Shown: positions 18,584 to 27,955, numbered from the stretch's first letter. The stretch: DNA of 64,000 nucleotides from Leucobacter denitrificans (GCF_014396385.1 NZ_CP060716.1:372001-436000); one strand, 5' to 3'. A program made the numbers and translations. The notes: a model not told the origin generated them from the sequence alone.

Positions 18584-19408
18584 ATGGCTTCCTACACACT
18601 CGCAGACCTGCGTAACGTCACCAACGAACTCTGGCCAGAATCAACGGCTGAAGCCTGGGACCGAGTGGGGCTTGTGAGTGGGCGACCTGAAGAGCCGATC
18701 CACCGAGTTTTGCTCGCGGTTGACGCGGTGCGTGCCACCGTTCGCGAGGCATTGGAGTGGGAGGCCGACGCGCTCATTACGCACCACCCGCTGCTTCTTC
18801 GTGGGATCCACTCAGTCGCAGAGGACACGAGTAAGGGTGCGCTTCTCGCCGAACTTATTCGGGGAAAGTGTGCGCTTATAGCCGCGCACACGAATGCCGA
18901 CCAGCCAGAAGACGGCGTATCTGATGTCATCGCGTCCAGGCTCGGCTTGCTTGATGCAGTACCGATCGTTCCGCTCGAGCCCGGGCACTCCTCTGGAATT
19001 GGCAGAGTAGGAACGCTCGTCGAGCCGATGTCACTTCGATCGTTCGCCGAACGCGTCGCGAGCGAAATGCCTCAGACCGTGAGCGGAGTTCGCGTGGCCG
19101 GTGACGGCGAGCGCCTGGTGCAGCGGATCGCACTGCTCGGGGGAGCCGGAGACAGTCTGCTCGACCACCCACTTGTTCGATCGGCCGATGTGTATCTCAC
19201 CTCAGATCTTCGCCACCACCCGGCCCAGGAATCCCTAGAACTTGCGACTGTAGCTGGCGGACCAGCGCTCATCGATGTCGCCCACTGGGCGAGCGAGTCG
19301 CTCTGGCTGGAGGGTGCGGCAGCAATGCTGAGCGAGAAGCTCCCGAATGTTGAGATACGCGTCAGTACGCTTCGCACGGACCCGTGGGATTTCGCGGTCT
19401 GGCAGTAG
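18584..19408 (+). CDS. NIF3/DUF34 family metal-binding protein
   Basis: 274 residues of the widespread NIF3-like (YbgI) family, sometimes labelled GTP cyclohydrolase type 1-like; the biological role remains uncertain. Expected metal ligands are present: His67-His68 (T-H-H-P-L), His102 and Asp106 (A-H-T-N-A-D) in the N-terminal half, and a His-Ala... H-W-A-S-E motif near the C-terminus. The gene is followed after 10 nt by the zinc-ribbon family gene, a pairing common in Actinobacteria. The start is probably leaderless. Confidence 0.9.
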   Translation: MASYTLADLRNVTNELWPESTAEAWDRVGLVSGRPEEPIHRVLLAVDAVRATVREALEWEADALITHHPLLLRGIHSVAEDTSKGALLAELIRGKCALIAAHTNADQPEDGVSDVIASRLGLLDAVPIVPLEPGHSSGIGRVGTLVEPMSLRSFAERVASEMPQTVSGVRVAGDGERLVQRIALLGGAGDSLLDHPLVRSADVYLTSDLRHHPAQESLELATVAGGPALIDVAHWASESLWLEGAAAMLSEKLPNVEIRVSTLRTDPWDFAVWQ

Positions 19409-19411
19409 GCT
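19406..19411 (+). promoter_or_regulatory. -10 hexamer overlapping the NIF3 stop
   Basis: TAGGCT lies 7 nt before the ATG at 19419, and its first three bases are the NIF3 stop codon. This suggests an internal promoter giving a leaderless mRNA for the next gene. Confidence 0.38.
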
Positions 19412-19418
19412 TGTGCGT

Positions 19419-20165
19419 ATGAAGGCTACCCAGCGCCAGCAGCAACTGCTCCTCGACCTCCAACAGCTTGACCATCAAATGGCGAGGTTCAGAAAGCAAT
19501 TAGATCAACTGCCAGAGCGGGCAGAGCTCGCGGCACTTGAAAACGAGCGAGAAGCCGCGCGAAATACGTTTATGGACGCGCAGCGTGAACTCGACACTCG
19601 CCGTCTTGAACTCAGCCGCATCGAATCCGACGTGCAGGTGGTCGAGCAGCGACTCGAGCGAGACAACGCGCTTATTGCAGCGAGTACCTCGAGTAAAGAA
19701 GCGGTATCGATTCAGTCTGAAATTGACACGCTCATGCGACGCAAGTCAGAGCTCGAAGACAGGGAACTGGAATCCATGGAGGTCGTCGAGTCAGCCGAGG
19801 CGGTATTCACTGAGGCTGAAGCCCTGCTCGCAGGTGTGAATGCTCGACGAGACGCCATTCAAGATCGAATTCAGGGTGCAGAGCTCGCGATTGAGACACA
19901 GCGCAAGGAAGCTCAAGAACAGCGGGCAAACATTAGTGCAGAAGTACAAGGAGACTTGCTCGCGCTGTACGAAAAGATTCGTGCGCAAGTAGGCATTGGC
20001 GCAGCAAGGCTCCAGGGCAACGTCTCCGAAGCGAGTGGAATGTCACTGACCCCTGCCGAACTCAGCGATATTCGATCCACGAGCCCTGATGAAATTGTGC
20101 TGTGCCCAACAACAGGTGCGATCCTCGTGCGCGACTCAGAGTCCACCGAGACGCAGGTACACTAG
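19419..20165 (+). CDS. Coiled-coil protein of the C4 zinc-ribbon family, ribbon degenerate
   Basis: 248 residues. Residues about 5-185 form a long coiled coil rich in Glu, Arg and Leu, as in the zf-RING_7 family that normally ends in a four-cysteine ribbon. Here the first C-x2-C pair is replaced (S-E-A-S-G) and only one Cys (about 229, in V-L-C-P-T-T-G) remains of the second pair, while the ribbon fold residues L-T-P-A-E-L-S and G-A-I-L-V-R are kept. Zinc binding is therefore unlikely. The function of the family is poorly known. A longer frame starts at 19347, but M-K-A-T-Q-R at 19419 is the natural start. RNase P RNA follows 5 nt later. Confidence 0.85.
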   Translation: MKATQRQQQLLLDLQQLDHQMARFRKQLDQLPERAELAALENEREAARNTFMDAQRELDTRRLELSRIESDVQVVEQRLERDNALIAASTSSKEAVSIQSEIDTLMRRKSELEDRELESMEVVESAEAVFTEAEALLAGVNARRDAIQDRIQGAELAIETQRKEAQEQRANISAEVQGDLLALYEKIRAQVGIGAARLQGNVSEASGMSLTPAELSDIRSTSPDEIVLCPTTGAILVRDSESTETQVH

Positions 20166-20170
20166 AACTC

Positions 20171-20543
20171 GGAACGGGTCGGCGGACGGTCGCGTCGCGA
20201 ATGCTTGCATTACGCGCCGAGGAACGTCCGGGCTCCGCAGGGGAGAACGGTGGGTAACACCCACCCGGGGCAACCCGCGAGAAAGTGCAACAGAGAGTAG
20301 ACCGCCCATCGAGGTTCGCTGAGATGGGTAAGGCTGAAAGGGTGGTGTAAGAGACCACCGGCGCTCGTGGTAACACGAGCGGCCAGGTAAACCTCGTTCG
20401 GAGCAAGGCCAGACAGCAGATGATGACGCGCCCCGCCGAGTCTGCGGGTAGGCCGCTAGAGGGCACTGGCAACAGGGTCCCGAGAGAGATGACCGTCACC
20501 GTGTTTACACGGGACAGAACCCGGCGTACAGCCGGCCCGTTCC
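20171..20543 (+). ncRNA. rnpB: RNase P RNA, bacterial type A
   Basis: About 373 nt. The ends form the P1 stem (20171-20183 pairs with 20531-20543, with one G-U). The conserved 5' core reads G-A-G-G-A-A-C-G-T-C-C-G-G-G-C-T-C and the 3' core A-C-A-G-A-A-C-C-C-G-G, which form P4. It matures tRNA 5' ends. The 3' end lies only 2 nt from the map stop on the other strand, so any terminator would lie inside map. Confidence 0.95.
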
Positions 20544-20545
20544 AC

Positions 20546-21415
20546 TCAGTCAGAGATGGTCAGCAACTCAAATCCGTTTTCACGCACCACGATTGTGTGC
20601 TCGAATTGTGCGGTAATCGACTTGTCTTTCGTTACGACTGTCCAGTTGTCGTCCCACATCTCCCACTCATGTGTGCCCAGGGTGAGCATGGGTTCTACGG
20701 TGAATACCATTCCAGGCACGATGACGTCATTGAATCGGGGTGCCGAATCGTAATGGGGAATGATGAGGCCTGAATGAAAAGCCGAGCCGACGCCGTGACC
20801 CGTGAAATCACGAACGACTCCATAACCGAATCGCTTGGCATAAGTCTCAATGACTCTCCCGATGACGTTTACCTCGCGGCCGGGCTTCGCCGCTTTGATT
20901 CCGCGCATCATTGCTTCGTGAGTGCGCTCGATGAGCAGATCCACTTCTTCGCCAACGGTGCCAACCCGAAACGTTCGATTCGTATCGCCGTGATACCCAT
21001 CGAGGTATGCCGTGATATCGACGTTGACGATGTCACCCTCCCTGAGCACGGTGTCGTCTGGGATCCCGTGACAGATTACTTCGTTTACTGAGGTGCATGT
21101 CGACGCTCTGTAACCCCGGTATCCGAGCGTCGAGGGGTAGGCGCCCGATCCAACGACAAACTCATGGCCGATTCGATCGAGTTCGGCCGTGGTAACCCCA
21201 TGTGCCACCGCTGCCCCAACAGCGTCGAGCGCACGCGAGGCGATGCGGCCGGCCTCACGGATTTTGCGAATCTCGTCGTCTGAATACGTGTTGTCTCCTG
21301 TATAGGGAGGTGGGGTCTGTAGACCCACATACGGAGGCCGCTCGATCTGGGGAGGAACGATGCGGGTCGCAGGGAACGCGCCGGGAACAACAAAACCGTG
21401 ATCGTCGAAGGGCAT
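20546..21415 (-). CDS. map: Methionine aminopeptidase type I
   Basis: Removes the N-terminal methionine from new proteins. 289 residues, with an N-terminal extension of about 40 rich in Pro, as in mycobacterial MapB, which ends in a P-x-x-P-like segment. The five metal ligands are visible: two Asp in N-V-D-I-T and H-G-D-T-N, His in G-H-G-V-G, and Glu in T-V-E-P-M and Q-F-E-H-T. The start ATG at 21415 is preceded at 6 nt by TAGACT and lacks a Shine-Dalgarno, so it is probably leaderless. It is convergent with rnpB. Confidence 0.94.
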   Translation of the reverse strand: MPFDDHGFVVPGAFPATRIVPPQIERPPYVGLQTPPPYTGDNTYSDDEIRKIREAGRIASRALDAVGAAVAHGVTTAELDRIGHEFVVGSGAYPSTLGYRGYRASTCTSVNEVICHGIPDDTVLREGDIVNVDITAYLDGYHGDTNRTFRVGTVGEEVDLLIERTHEAMMRGIKAAKPGREVNVIGRVIETYAKRFGYGVVRDFTGHGVGSAFHSGLIIPHYDSAPRFNDVIVPGMVFTVEPMLTLGTHEWEMWDDNWTVVTKDKSITAQFEHTIVVRENGFELLTISD

Positions 21416-21420
21416 GGTTC

Positions 21421-21427
21421 TAGTCTA
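21421..21427. promoter_or_regulatory. Overlapping -10 hexamers of map and the SPOR-like gene
   Basis: TAGTCT (plus, 21421-21426) and TAGACT (minus, 21427-21422) share the same bases. The minus hexamer lies 6 nt from the map ATG; the plus one would give a leader of about 25 nt for the gene at 21456. The two promoters cannot both be occupied at once. Confidence 0.4.
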
Positions 21428-21455
21428 GGAGGAGCGAGATGTGAGGAGGATCGCC

Positions 21456-21659
21456 ATGAGTAAGAGTGAATGGGGCATCGAGGGCCCCGCGGAGGAATAC
21501 TGGTTTAATACACGAACTCGCGAAGTGGAAGTGGGGAAGCAGTCACTCGCGATGTACCGACTCGGGCCGTTTGCGAGCCGAGCCGAAGCAGAGCACGCAG
21601 AAGAGACAGTTGCCGAGCGCGCACGCGCCTGGAATGAAGAAGATGAGGACAACGCCTAA
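21456..21659 (+). CDS. Small SPOR-domain-like protein
   Basis: A 67-residue acidic protein, matching a small family in Microbacteriaceae annotated as SPOR domain-containing: E-Y-W-F-N-T-R-T-R-E-V-E-V-G near residue 15 and R-L-G-P-F-A-S-R-A-E-A near 37. No membrane segment or signal peptide is present, so the usual peptidoglycan-binding role of SPOR domains is doubtful. The ATG at 21456 has an ideal AGGAGG 6 nt upstream; the upstream GTG is less likely. It lies 97 nt before glnA2. Confidence 0.78.
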   Translation: MSKSEWGIEGPAEEYWFNTRTREVEVGKQSLAMYRLGPFASRAEAEHAEETVAERARAWNEEDEDNA

Positions 21660-21756
21660 AGTTCGCGCCGAGAGCGCGTGCGACCGATAGTCTGAACGAG
21701 TCAGCCAACTCGGTGTGCCACGGCGCATCGGTGCCCGAATCGAGAGGAGCCAGGGA

Positions 21757-23094
21757 GTGAGTAAACAGCGGGACTTTGTACTTCGCACCATTGAAGAGCG
21801 CGGCGTAAGGTTCGTGCGCCTTTGGTTCACGGATGTCGCCGGAGCACTGAAATCTGTGGCCCTCGCCCCAGCAGAAGTCGAGGGTGCTTTCAGCGAGGGA
21901 ATCGGCTTTGACGGCTCTGCCATTGAGGGCATGACGCGAGCGTATGAGTCTGACCTGCTTGCGGTACCAGACCCCTCCACATTTCAGATTCTTCCGTGGC
22001 GAGGTGAGGTCGAGCCTACGGCACGCATGTTCTGCGACATTCGCACCCCGAACGGAGAACCCTCAGTCGCCGACCCACGAAATGTGCTGAAGCGCACGCT
22101 GGCTCAGGCCGCCGAGCTCGGATTCTCGTTCTACACACACCCTGAGATTGAGTTCTATCTGCTGAAGTCAAAGATTGTCGGCCCCGAGGGGCCGATTCCG
22201 GTGGATCGGGCGGGGTACTTCGACAATGTGCCCGGGGGAACTGCTCACGATTTCCGTCGGCAGAGTGTGAACATGCTCGAAGATCTTGGCATCTCGGTCG
22301 AGTTCAGCCACCACGAGGCAGGCCCTGGCCAAAACGAAATTGACCTGAGGTACGCCGACGCGCTCACCACAGCCGACAACATTATGACGTTCAGGTCGGT
22401 AATTAAGGAGGTTGCAATTGCGCAAGGCGTACACGCAACTTTCATGCCGAAGCCACTCGCAGCGCATCCCGGTTCAGGCATGCACACGCATCTCTCACTC
22501 TTCGAAGGTGATGAGAATGCGTTCTACGACCCGAGTGCGAGATACCAACTCTCGGTCGTGGGTCGGCGCTTCGTCGCAGGAATACTTCGTCACGCGCCAG
22601 AAATCACTGCCGTGACCAATCAGTATGTGAATTCGTACAAGCGTCTTTGGGGCGGGGACGAGGCGCCCTCATTCGTGAGTTGGGGTCACAACAACCGCTC
22701 TGCGCTGGTTCGCGTGCCAATGTACAAGCCCGGAAAGGGCGGGGCGGCCCGGGTCGAGTACCGCGGAATGGACAGCGCTGTGAACCCATACCTCGGCTTC
22801 TCAGTCTTGCTTGCTGCTGGACTGAAAGGCATTCAAGAAGAGTACGACCTGCCGCCAGAAGCAGAAAACAACGTGTGGGCCCTTAGCGACGCTGAACGCA
22901 GAGCAATGGGCTTCGACGCTCTGCCACAGAGTCTCGAGCACGCACTATCGGTGATGGAACGTTCTGAACTCGTTGCTGAGACGCTTGGGGAACAGGTGTT
23001 TGCATATCTCATACGTGATAGCCGGCGCGAGATTGATGCTTACAGAAGCCAGGTCACACCGTTCGAACTCGAGTCAATGCTCGATACCATTTGA
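21757..23094 (+). CDS. glnA2: Glutamine synthetase family protein, GlnA2 type
   Basis: 445 residues of glutamine synthetase type I. ATP and glutamate site motifs include G-F-D-G-S-A-I-E-G near 50, P-E-I-E-F-Y, the K-P-L-A-A-H-P-G-S-G-M-H block, and N-R-S-A-L-V-R. Actinobacterial GlnA2 enzymes are usually of the alpha subtype and accessory to GlnA1; direct glutamine synthesis or gamma-glutamyl ligation is possible. The start is GTG at 21757 with GAGAGGAG upstream. It overlaps glnE by 4 nt (TTGA), so the two are co-transcribed and probably translationally coupled. Confidence 0.9.
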   Translation: MSKQRDFVLRTIEERGVRFVRLWFTDVAGALKSVALAPAEVEGAFSEGIGFDGSAIEGMTRAYESDLLAVPDPSTFQILPWRGEVEPTARMFCDIRTPNGEPSVADPRNVLKRTLAQAAELGFSFYTHPEIEFYLLKSKIVGPEGPIPVDRAGYFDNVPGGTAHDFRRQSVNMLEDLGISVEFSHHEAGPGQNEIDLRYADALTTADNIMTFRSVIKEVAIAQGVHATFMPKPLAAHPGSGMHTHLSLFEGDENAFYDPSARYQLSVVGRRFVAGILRHAPEITAVTNQYVNSYKRLWGGDEAPSFVSWGHNNRSALVRVPMYKPGKGGAARVEYRGMDSAVNPYLGFSVLLAAGLKGIQEEYDLPPEAENNVWALSDAERRAMGFDALPQSLEHALSVMERSELVAETLGEQVFAYLIRDSRREIDAYRSQVTPFELESMLDTI

Positions 23095-26000
23095 TCGTTT
23101 CCGTGAACAGGGCGGCATCGCAAGGACCCGGGCGTCGGGGGGAACTTGCGTTGCTCGCCAAGGCAGGGTTTCAGGAACTCTCAAGGGCTCGAGAAGAACT
23201 TCATGAGCTTTCTGAGCAGCTCTCTGAAACGTCAGAAGCATCATTGCGCGACGGACTCTCTCTGGCTGCAGACCCTGACCAGGCGCTCTCGTTGCTGCTG
23301 CGACTTTCGGCGACCGGGGAAGCGGCGCTCGACGATCTCGACAGTTTCGCCTGGCAACGGTTGTGCAAGCTTGTCGGTGCATCTCCCGCACTCGGTGAGT
23401 TTCTCACACGACATCCTGATCTAATCCCGAAACTCACTGGGCGTGACGGCAGACTCCCGAGCTCCGACGAGGCACGAATTGAGATGCTCGCTGCAGTCAC
23501 TTCGGGTTCGGAAACGCTTGCTGGTGAAGAGGGCTGGAATGCGCTCCGGGTGAAATACAGAGAGCTGCTCGCCGGGATAGCACTGTACGACCTCACATTC
23601 GACGGTACCCATCCCGAGATTCCCGACGCCCGATCAGTGCTTGAGGCTGTTGCTGCCGCCCTATCGAGCATTGCAGACGGGGCGCTCGAAGCGGCACTCG
23701 CTGTTGCGCGGGCCACATTAGAGGTGGGCGGATCCACACCACCAATAGATCGCGAGCGAATCGATGACGTGCGCTTCACGATTATTGCGATGGGCAAGTG
23801 TGGCGCAGAAGAGCTCAACGTTGTATCTGATGTCGACGTTATGTTCATTGCCGAGGGCGATGAGCGGATCGCAACCCTGCTGGCCCGCGAAACGATGCGA
23901 GCCATTCAAGATCCTGCCCATGAGTTACCACTCTGGCAAGTTGATCCGAATCTTCGCCCCGAGGGACGTCATGGCTCGCTCGTTCGCTCGCTCTCATCGA
24001 TGCTGAATTACTACGAACGGTGGGCAAAGACGTGGGAGTTCCAAGCTCTCATTAAGGCTCGAGCAGCTGCGGGCGATCTAGATCTTGGCAATGAGTTCGT
24101 CGACGCAGTGCAGCCGCTTGTGTGGGCTTCTTCGAACCGAGAAGACTTTGTTGGTTCTGTTCAGCGCATGCGTGAGCGCGTGACAGAACATATTGACCGC
24201 GTTGAGCTTGATCTCCAAATAAAGCTCGGTCCAGGCGGCTTACGAGACATCGAATTCAGTGTTCAGCTTCTGCAACTTGTGCACGGTCAACGCGACGAGC
24301 GATTGCAATTGCGCGGCACGCTCCCTGCCCTCAGGGCACTCGTTGAAGACGGGTACGTCGCCAGGGCCGATGGCGAGCGACTCAGTGAGCACTATCAAAC
24401 GCTTCGGGTGCTCGAGCACCGCTTGCAACTCAAAGATCTTAGGCGCACCGCGTTGATGCCAGGTGATGGCGACGCATTGCGGGTGCTGGCTCGAGCTTCG
24501 GGCTTAGCGTCGACAGGGGGAGAGCTTCAAACCCTCTGGGATCGAACGCGTCGCGAAGTACGAAGTTTGCACTTGAAAATCTTCTATGCACCGTTGCTCA
24601 GCGCGGTTGCCGCGCTCCCCGACGAAGACTTCGTGCTTGGTTCTGACGAAGCGAAAGCGCGACTTGCAAGTATTGGGTTCGGAGATCCGAACGGCGCGAT
24701 GAGGCACCTTGCTGCGCTCACAGGTGGATCGACGCGACGTGCTCGAATACTGAGGAACCTCACTCCGGTTTTACTCCAGTGGCTCGGCGAGGGAACCGAC
24801 CCCGATTATGGCTTGCTTTCGTTCCGCAAGGTGAGCGAGGCGAATCAGGAGTCGTCATGGTATCTCAAGCTCCTGCGTGACGGCGCGATGGCTGCGGAAC
24901 GACTGACTAGCATCCTGTCGAATTCACGCTTCGCGGCTGATCTACTCGAGAGCTTTCCTGAAGGCGTAGCTTGGCTGGAACGCGACGACCAACTTGTTCC
25001 ACCGACAGCTGATGCCCTGCTCGCAGAAATGCGATCGCTCGTATCACGTCGTACCACGCTTAAGTCGGCCGCTGAACGACTTCGACGGGTGCATCGACGC
25101 GAAATACTACGCCTTGCTATGGGGCGAGTCGTAGGCGTGATTGATGACGAACAAGTTTCATCTGGGCTCGACAGCGCCCACACCGCTCTGCTCGATGCTC
25201 TGCTTAAGTCAATACGTGCCAACAGTGAAGCAGAAATCGGTGAACCAGCTCCTGCGATCGCACTGATCGGCATGGGAAGGTTCGGTGGCGGAGAGCTTGG
25301 GTTTGCCTCAGACATTGATCTTGTTGCAGTTTCACGCGAACAACTCGCAAGTGGCGGATCAGTGTCGCGTGCGGTCAAGATTATTACTGAACTGCGAAAC
25401 CTTGTCGAGGATCCGAGGTTTCCGGTAGATCTTGATTTTGATCTCAGACCTGAAGGTAAAAGTGGGCCAATCGTTCGAAGCCTCGAGTCATATCGGGCAT
25501 ATTACGAACGTTGGTCTGTGACGTGGGAAGCGCAGGCTCTGCTCCGAGCACGCCACGTTGCCGGCGATATCAAACTCGGTAGTAAGTTCATGTCCATGGC
25601 GGATCCGATTCGATACCCAGAAACATTCACTGACGAGCAGCTTCGAGAAGTTCGCCGCATCAAAGCTCGGGTTGAGGCCGAGCGGCTCCCGCACGGAGCG
25701 GACCCAAAAATGCACCTGAAGTTGGGTCCTGGAGGAATCAGCGACGTCGAGTGGCTCGTGCAACTGATTCAGCTCAAGCACGGCGCGCGGCATCCCGAGC
25801 TTCGCACGGTGTCTACGTTGGGTGCGCTCGATGCTGCGGTAGGGCTTGAACTACTTTCTTCAGATGATGCCGCTTGTCTCCGTGACGCTTGGGAGTATGC
25901 GAGTAGCGTGCGCTCCGCTATGCGCCTGTGGAGTGGGCGAGCTTCGGACACACTGCCACGGAACTGGCGCGATCTTCTTGGGATAGCCGGTGTGCTTGGG

Positions 26001-26117
26001 ACTTCCCGGGAACGGACCTCCGAGATCGTTGAACAGTGGTTTGGACTCAGTCGCAGAGCACGAATCGTATTTGAACGTGAGTTCTTCGGATATACCGATG
26101 AAGAACGATTTCTGTGA
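23091..26117 (+). CDS. glnE: Glutamine synthetase adenylyltransferase/deadenylylase
   Basis: About 1008 residues, normal for this bifunctional enzyme, which adds or removes AMP on glutamine synthetase in response to nitrogen state. Two nucleotidyltransferase domains are clear: N-terminal G-K-C-G-A-E-E-L-N with S-D-V-D-V-M near 232-247 (deadenylylation) and C-terminal G-R-F-G-G-G-E-L with S-D-I-D-L-V near 726-745 (adenylylation). The start is uncertain: TTG at 23091 overlaps the glnA2 stop, and GTG at 23103 is an alternative; neither has a strong Shine-Dalgarno. Its target, GlnA1, is encoded just downstream on the other strand. Confidence 0.94.
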   Translation: MIVSVNRAASQGPGRRGELALLAKAGFQELSRAREELHELSEQLSETSEASLRDGLSLAADPDQALSLLLRLSATGEAALDDLDSFAWQRLCKLVGASPALGEFLTRHPDLIPKLTGRDGRLPSSDEARIEMLAAVTSGSETLAGEEGWNALRVKYRELLAGIALYDLTFDGTHPEIPDARSVLEAVAAALSSIADGALEAALAVARATLEVGGSTPPIDRERIDDVRFTIIAMGKCGAEELNVVSDVDVMFIAEGDERIATLLARETMRAIQDPAHELPLWQVDPNLRPEGRHGSLVRSLSSMLNYYERWAKTWEFQALIKARAAAGDLDLGNEFVDAVQPLVWASSNREDFVGSVQRMRERVTEHIDRVELDLQIKLGPGGLRDIEFSVQLLQLVHGQRDERLQLRGTLPALRALVEDGYVARADGERLSEHYQTLRVLEHRLQLKDLRRTALMPGDGDALRVLARASGLASTGGELQTLWDRTRREVRSLHLKIFYAPLLSAVAALPDEDFVLGSDEAKARLASIGFGDPNGAMRHLAALTGGSTRRARILRNLTPVLLQWLGEGTDPDYGLLSFRKVSEANQESSWYLKLLRDGAMAAERLTSILSNSRFAADLLESFPEGVAWLERDDQLVPPTADALLAEMRSLVSRRTTLKSAAERLRRVHRREILRLAMGRVVGVIDDEQVSSGLDSAHTALLDALLKSIRANSEAEIGEPAPAIALIGMGRFGGGELGFASDIDLVAVSREQLASGGSVSRAVKIITELRNLVEDPRFPVDLDFDLRPEGKSGPIVRSLESYRAYYERWSVTWEAQALLRARHVAGDIKLGSKFMSMADPIRYPETFTDEQLREVRRIKARVEAERLPHGADPKMHLKLGPGGISDVEWLVQLIQLKHGARHPELRTVSTLGALDAAVGLELLSSDDAACLRDAWEYASSVRSAMRLWSGRASDTLPRNWRDLLGIAGVLGTSRERTSEIVEQWFGLSRRARIVFEREFFGYTDEERFL

Positions 26118-26202
26118 ATGGAAAGTGGCCGGCAAGAAAACAGGTCTGATCGTCGGTGTCAAGCTATAGACGAAGTGGATCTGGCGGTCCTAATCTTGGT
26201 AC

Positions 26203-26280
26203 ATGGGATACCTAGCCAGTGTGCTTGAAGCGCTTCTCGCAAACGAAAGCGCTGAATTTGACTATGACATCGAGTCTTAG
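26203..26280 (+). CDS. Possible 25-residue small protein, unrecognised
   Basis: ATG at 26203 to TAG at 26280 encodes a short acidic peptide (M-G-Y-L-A-S-V-L-E-A... ending D-I-E-S). It lies 85 nt after glnE and before the shared terminator. There is no clear ribosome site. It may be chance; conservation is the only real test. Confidence 0.22.
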   Translation: MGYLASVLEALLANESAEFDYDIES

Positions 26281-26338
26281 CGGCGCTTCGTCGCCCCCAG
26301 GGCGGCTTTGACCTGCGATCGTCCAGCAAAACGACAAT

Positions 26339-26372
26339 AGGGCGCCCATCACATTGGTGTGACGGACGCCCT
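26339..26372. terminator. Bidirectional terminator between glnE and glnA
   Basis: A stem of about 14 bp with two wobble or mismatch positions (26339-26352 with 26359-26372), flanked by T residues. It separates the convergent glnA2-glnE and glnA units. Confidence 0.75.
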
Positions 26373-26388
26373 TTTGCGCGAGAGCTAC

Positions 26389-27813
26389 TTATACGCCGTA
26401 GTAGAGCTCGAATTCGTACGGATGAGGGCGAACTGACATTGGGAAGAGTTCAAGCTCCTGCTTCAACGAGATCCAAGTCTCAATGAGTTCCTCGGTGAAA
26501 ACACCACCTTCGAGCAGATACGCATGATCTTCCTCGAGAGCGTCAAGCGCAGCCTCTAGCGAAGTTGGAACCTGAGGAATGTTCTTCGCTTCCTCTGGCG
26601 GAAGCTCGTACAGATCCTTATCGATCGGGTCGCCTGGCTCAATTCGATTTCGAATGCCGTCAAGACCAGCCATAAGCTGAGCAGCGAATGCCAAGTACGG
26701 GTTGCCGGAGGCGTCTGGGGCGCGGAACTCGATCCGCTTTGCCTTCGGGTTTGAACCAGTGAGCGGGATTCGAATTGCCGCTGAGCGGTTACCCGCAGAG
26801 TATGCGAGATTGATTGGGGCTTCGTAGCCCTTTACCAGTCGACGGTAGCTGTTGATTGTCGGGTTCGTAAAGGCAAGTAACGAGGGAGCATGGTGCAGAA
26901 TTCCGCCAATGAACCACCGCGCGGTGTCAGAAAGACCCGCGTAGCCGTTCTCGTCGTAGAAGAGTGGCTCGCCATCTTGCCAGAGCGACATATGGGTGTG
27001 CATGCCGGAACCGTTGTCTCCGAAGATGGGCTTTGGCATGAACGTCGCGGTTTTACCCCATAGGTCTGCGGTGTTCTTAACGATGTACTTGAACTTCAGC
27101 ACGTCATCTGCAGCATTCACGAGCGTGTTGAAGCGGTAGTTAATTTCTGCCTGGCCTGGAGCCCCGACTTCGTGGTGCGAACGCTCGAGGTGAAGGCCAG
27201 CTTCGATGAGACGAAGCGAAATATCATCACGGAGGTCGGCTTGCTTGTCGACGGGGGAGACCGGGAAATAGCCACCCTTGACGGCAGTCGTGTTGCCGAG
27301 ATTTCCGCCCTCAATCTTGCGCGCCGAGTTCCAGTGCGCTTCTTCAGAATCTACCTCGAAGAAGGTGCGTCGAGGAGTGGTCTCGTAGCGAACCGAATCC
27401 AAAATATAGAACTCTGCCTCAGGTGCGAAGAACGCAGTGTCGGCGATTCCTGTGGAGTTCAGATAACGCTCTGCCTTCTTGGCAATCTGGCGTGGATCCT
27501 TCGAGAAGATCTCACCCGTGCGGGGGTTAAAGATGTCGAAGATCATGATGAGCGTGCGTTCTGCACGGAACTGGTCGATGTAGGCGGTGGTGACATCTGG
27601 AATCAACTGAAGGTCAGATTCTGCGATGCCAGTGAATCCCTTAACCGATGAGCCATCGAACATCTGCCCTACTTCGAAGAATTCGAGATCTACCGTCTCG
27701 GCAGGAATATTGAAGTGCTGCTGCACTCCGGGCAGGTCGGTAAAACGGATGTCGAGAAATTTCACATCGGTTTCGCCGATATAGTCGATGACTTCCTGGG
27801 GAGTCTTGAACAT
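26389..27813 (-). CDS. glnA: Glutamine synthetase type I
   Basis: Main ammonia-assimilating enzyme: glutamate + NH3 + ATP to glutamine; dodecamer in the cytosol. 474 residues, as for GSI-beta. Motifs include F-D-G-S-S-V-K-G near 53, N-G-S-G-M-H near 265, and the adenylylation tyrosine in D-L-Y-E-L-P-P-E, the site acted on by GlnE. The upstream region holds a GlnR-like array of four 11-bp repeats, so nitrogen control at transcription and by adenylylation are both expected. Start ATG at 27813 with GAGAGTGAGGATCC upstream. Monocistronic by position. Confidence 0.96.
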   Translation of the reverse strand: MFKTPQEVIDYIGETDVKFLDIRFTDLPGVQQHFNIPAETVDLEFFEVGQMFDGSSVKGFTGIAESDLQLIPDVTTAYIDQFRAERTLIMIFDIFNPRTGEIFSKDPRQIAKKAERYLNSTGIADTAFFAPEAEFYILDSVRYETTPRRTFFEVDSEEAHWNSARKIEGGNLGNTTAVKGGYFPVSPVDKQADLRDDISLRLIEAGLHLERSHHEVGAPGQAEINYRFNTLVNAADDVLKFKYIVKNTADLWGKTATFMPKPIFGDNGSGMHTHMSLWQDGEPLFYDENGYAGLSDTARWFIGGILHHAPSLLAFTNPTINSYRRLVKGYEAPINLAYSAGNRSAAIRIPLTGSNPKAKRIEFRAPDASGNPYLAFAAQLMAGLDGIRNRIEPGDPIDKDLYELPPEEAKNIPQVPTSLEAALDALEEDHAYLLEGGVFTEELIETWISLKQELELFPMSVRPHPYEFELYYGV

Positions 27814-27831
27814 CGGATCCTCACTCTCTAT

Positions 27832-27845
27832 GGCGATATATCGCC
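27832..27845. promoter_or_regulatory. 14-bp perfect palindrome in the glnA leader
   Basis: GGCGATATATCGCC lies 19 nt before the glnA start. It could be an operator or an RNA hairpin near the ribosome site. No known regulator is assigned. Confidence 0.35.
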
Positions 27846-27874
27846 GCTTTGACTTCTAAGACTACGGGGCACAC

Positions 27875-27912
27875 GTTTCAGACACGTGCAATCACTGTTT
27901 CGAAAATGTTTC
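27875..27912 (-). promoter_or_regulatory. GlnR-like operator upstream of glnA
   Basis: On the minus strand, three GAAAC blocks and one TGCAC block begin at exact 11-bp steps (plus coordinates 27908, 27897, 27886, 27875). The Streptomyces and mycobacterial GlnR site is GTNAC-n6-GAAAC repeated at the same spacing. It lies 62-99 nt before the glnA start, as expected for activation under nitrogen limitation. Confidence 0.55.
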
Positions 27913-27955
27913 GTATCAGTAAGCCTCCGATGCTCGTCAAGTACACACGAGAGCA

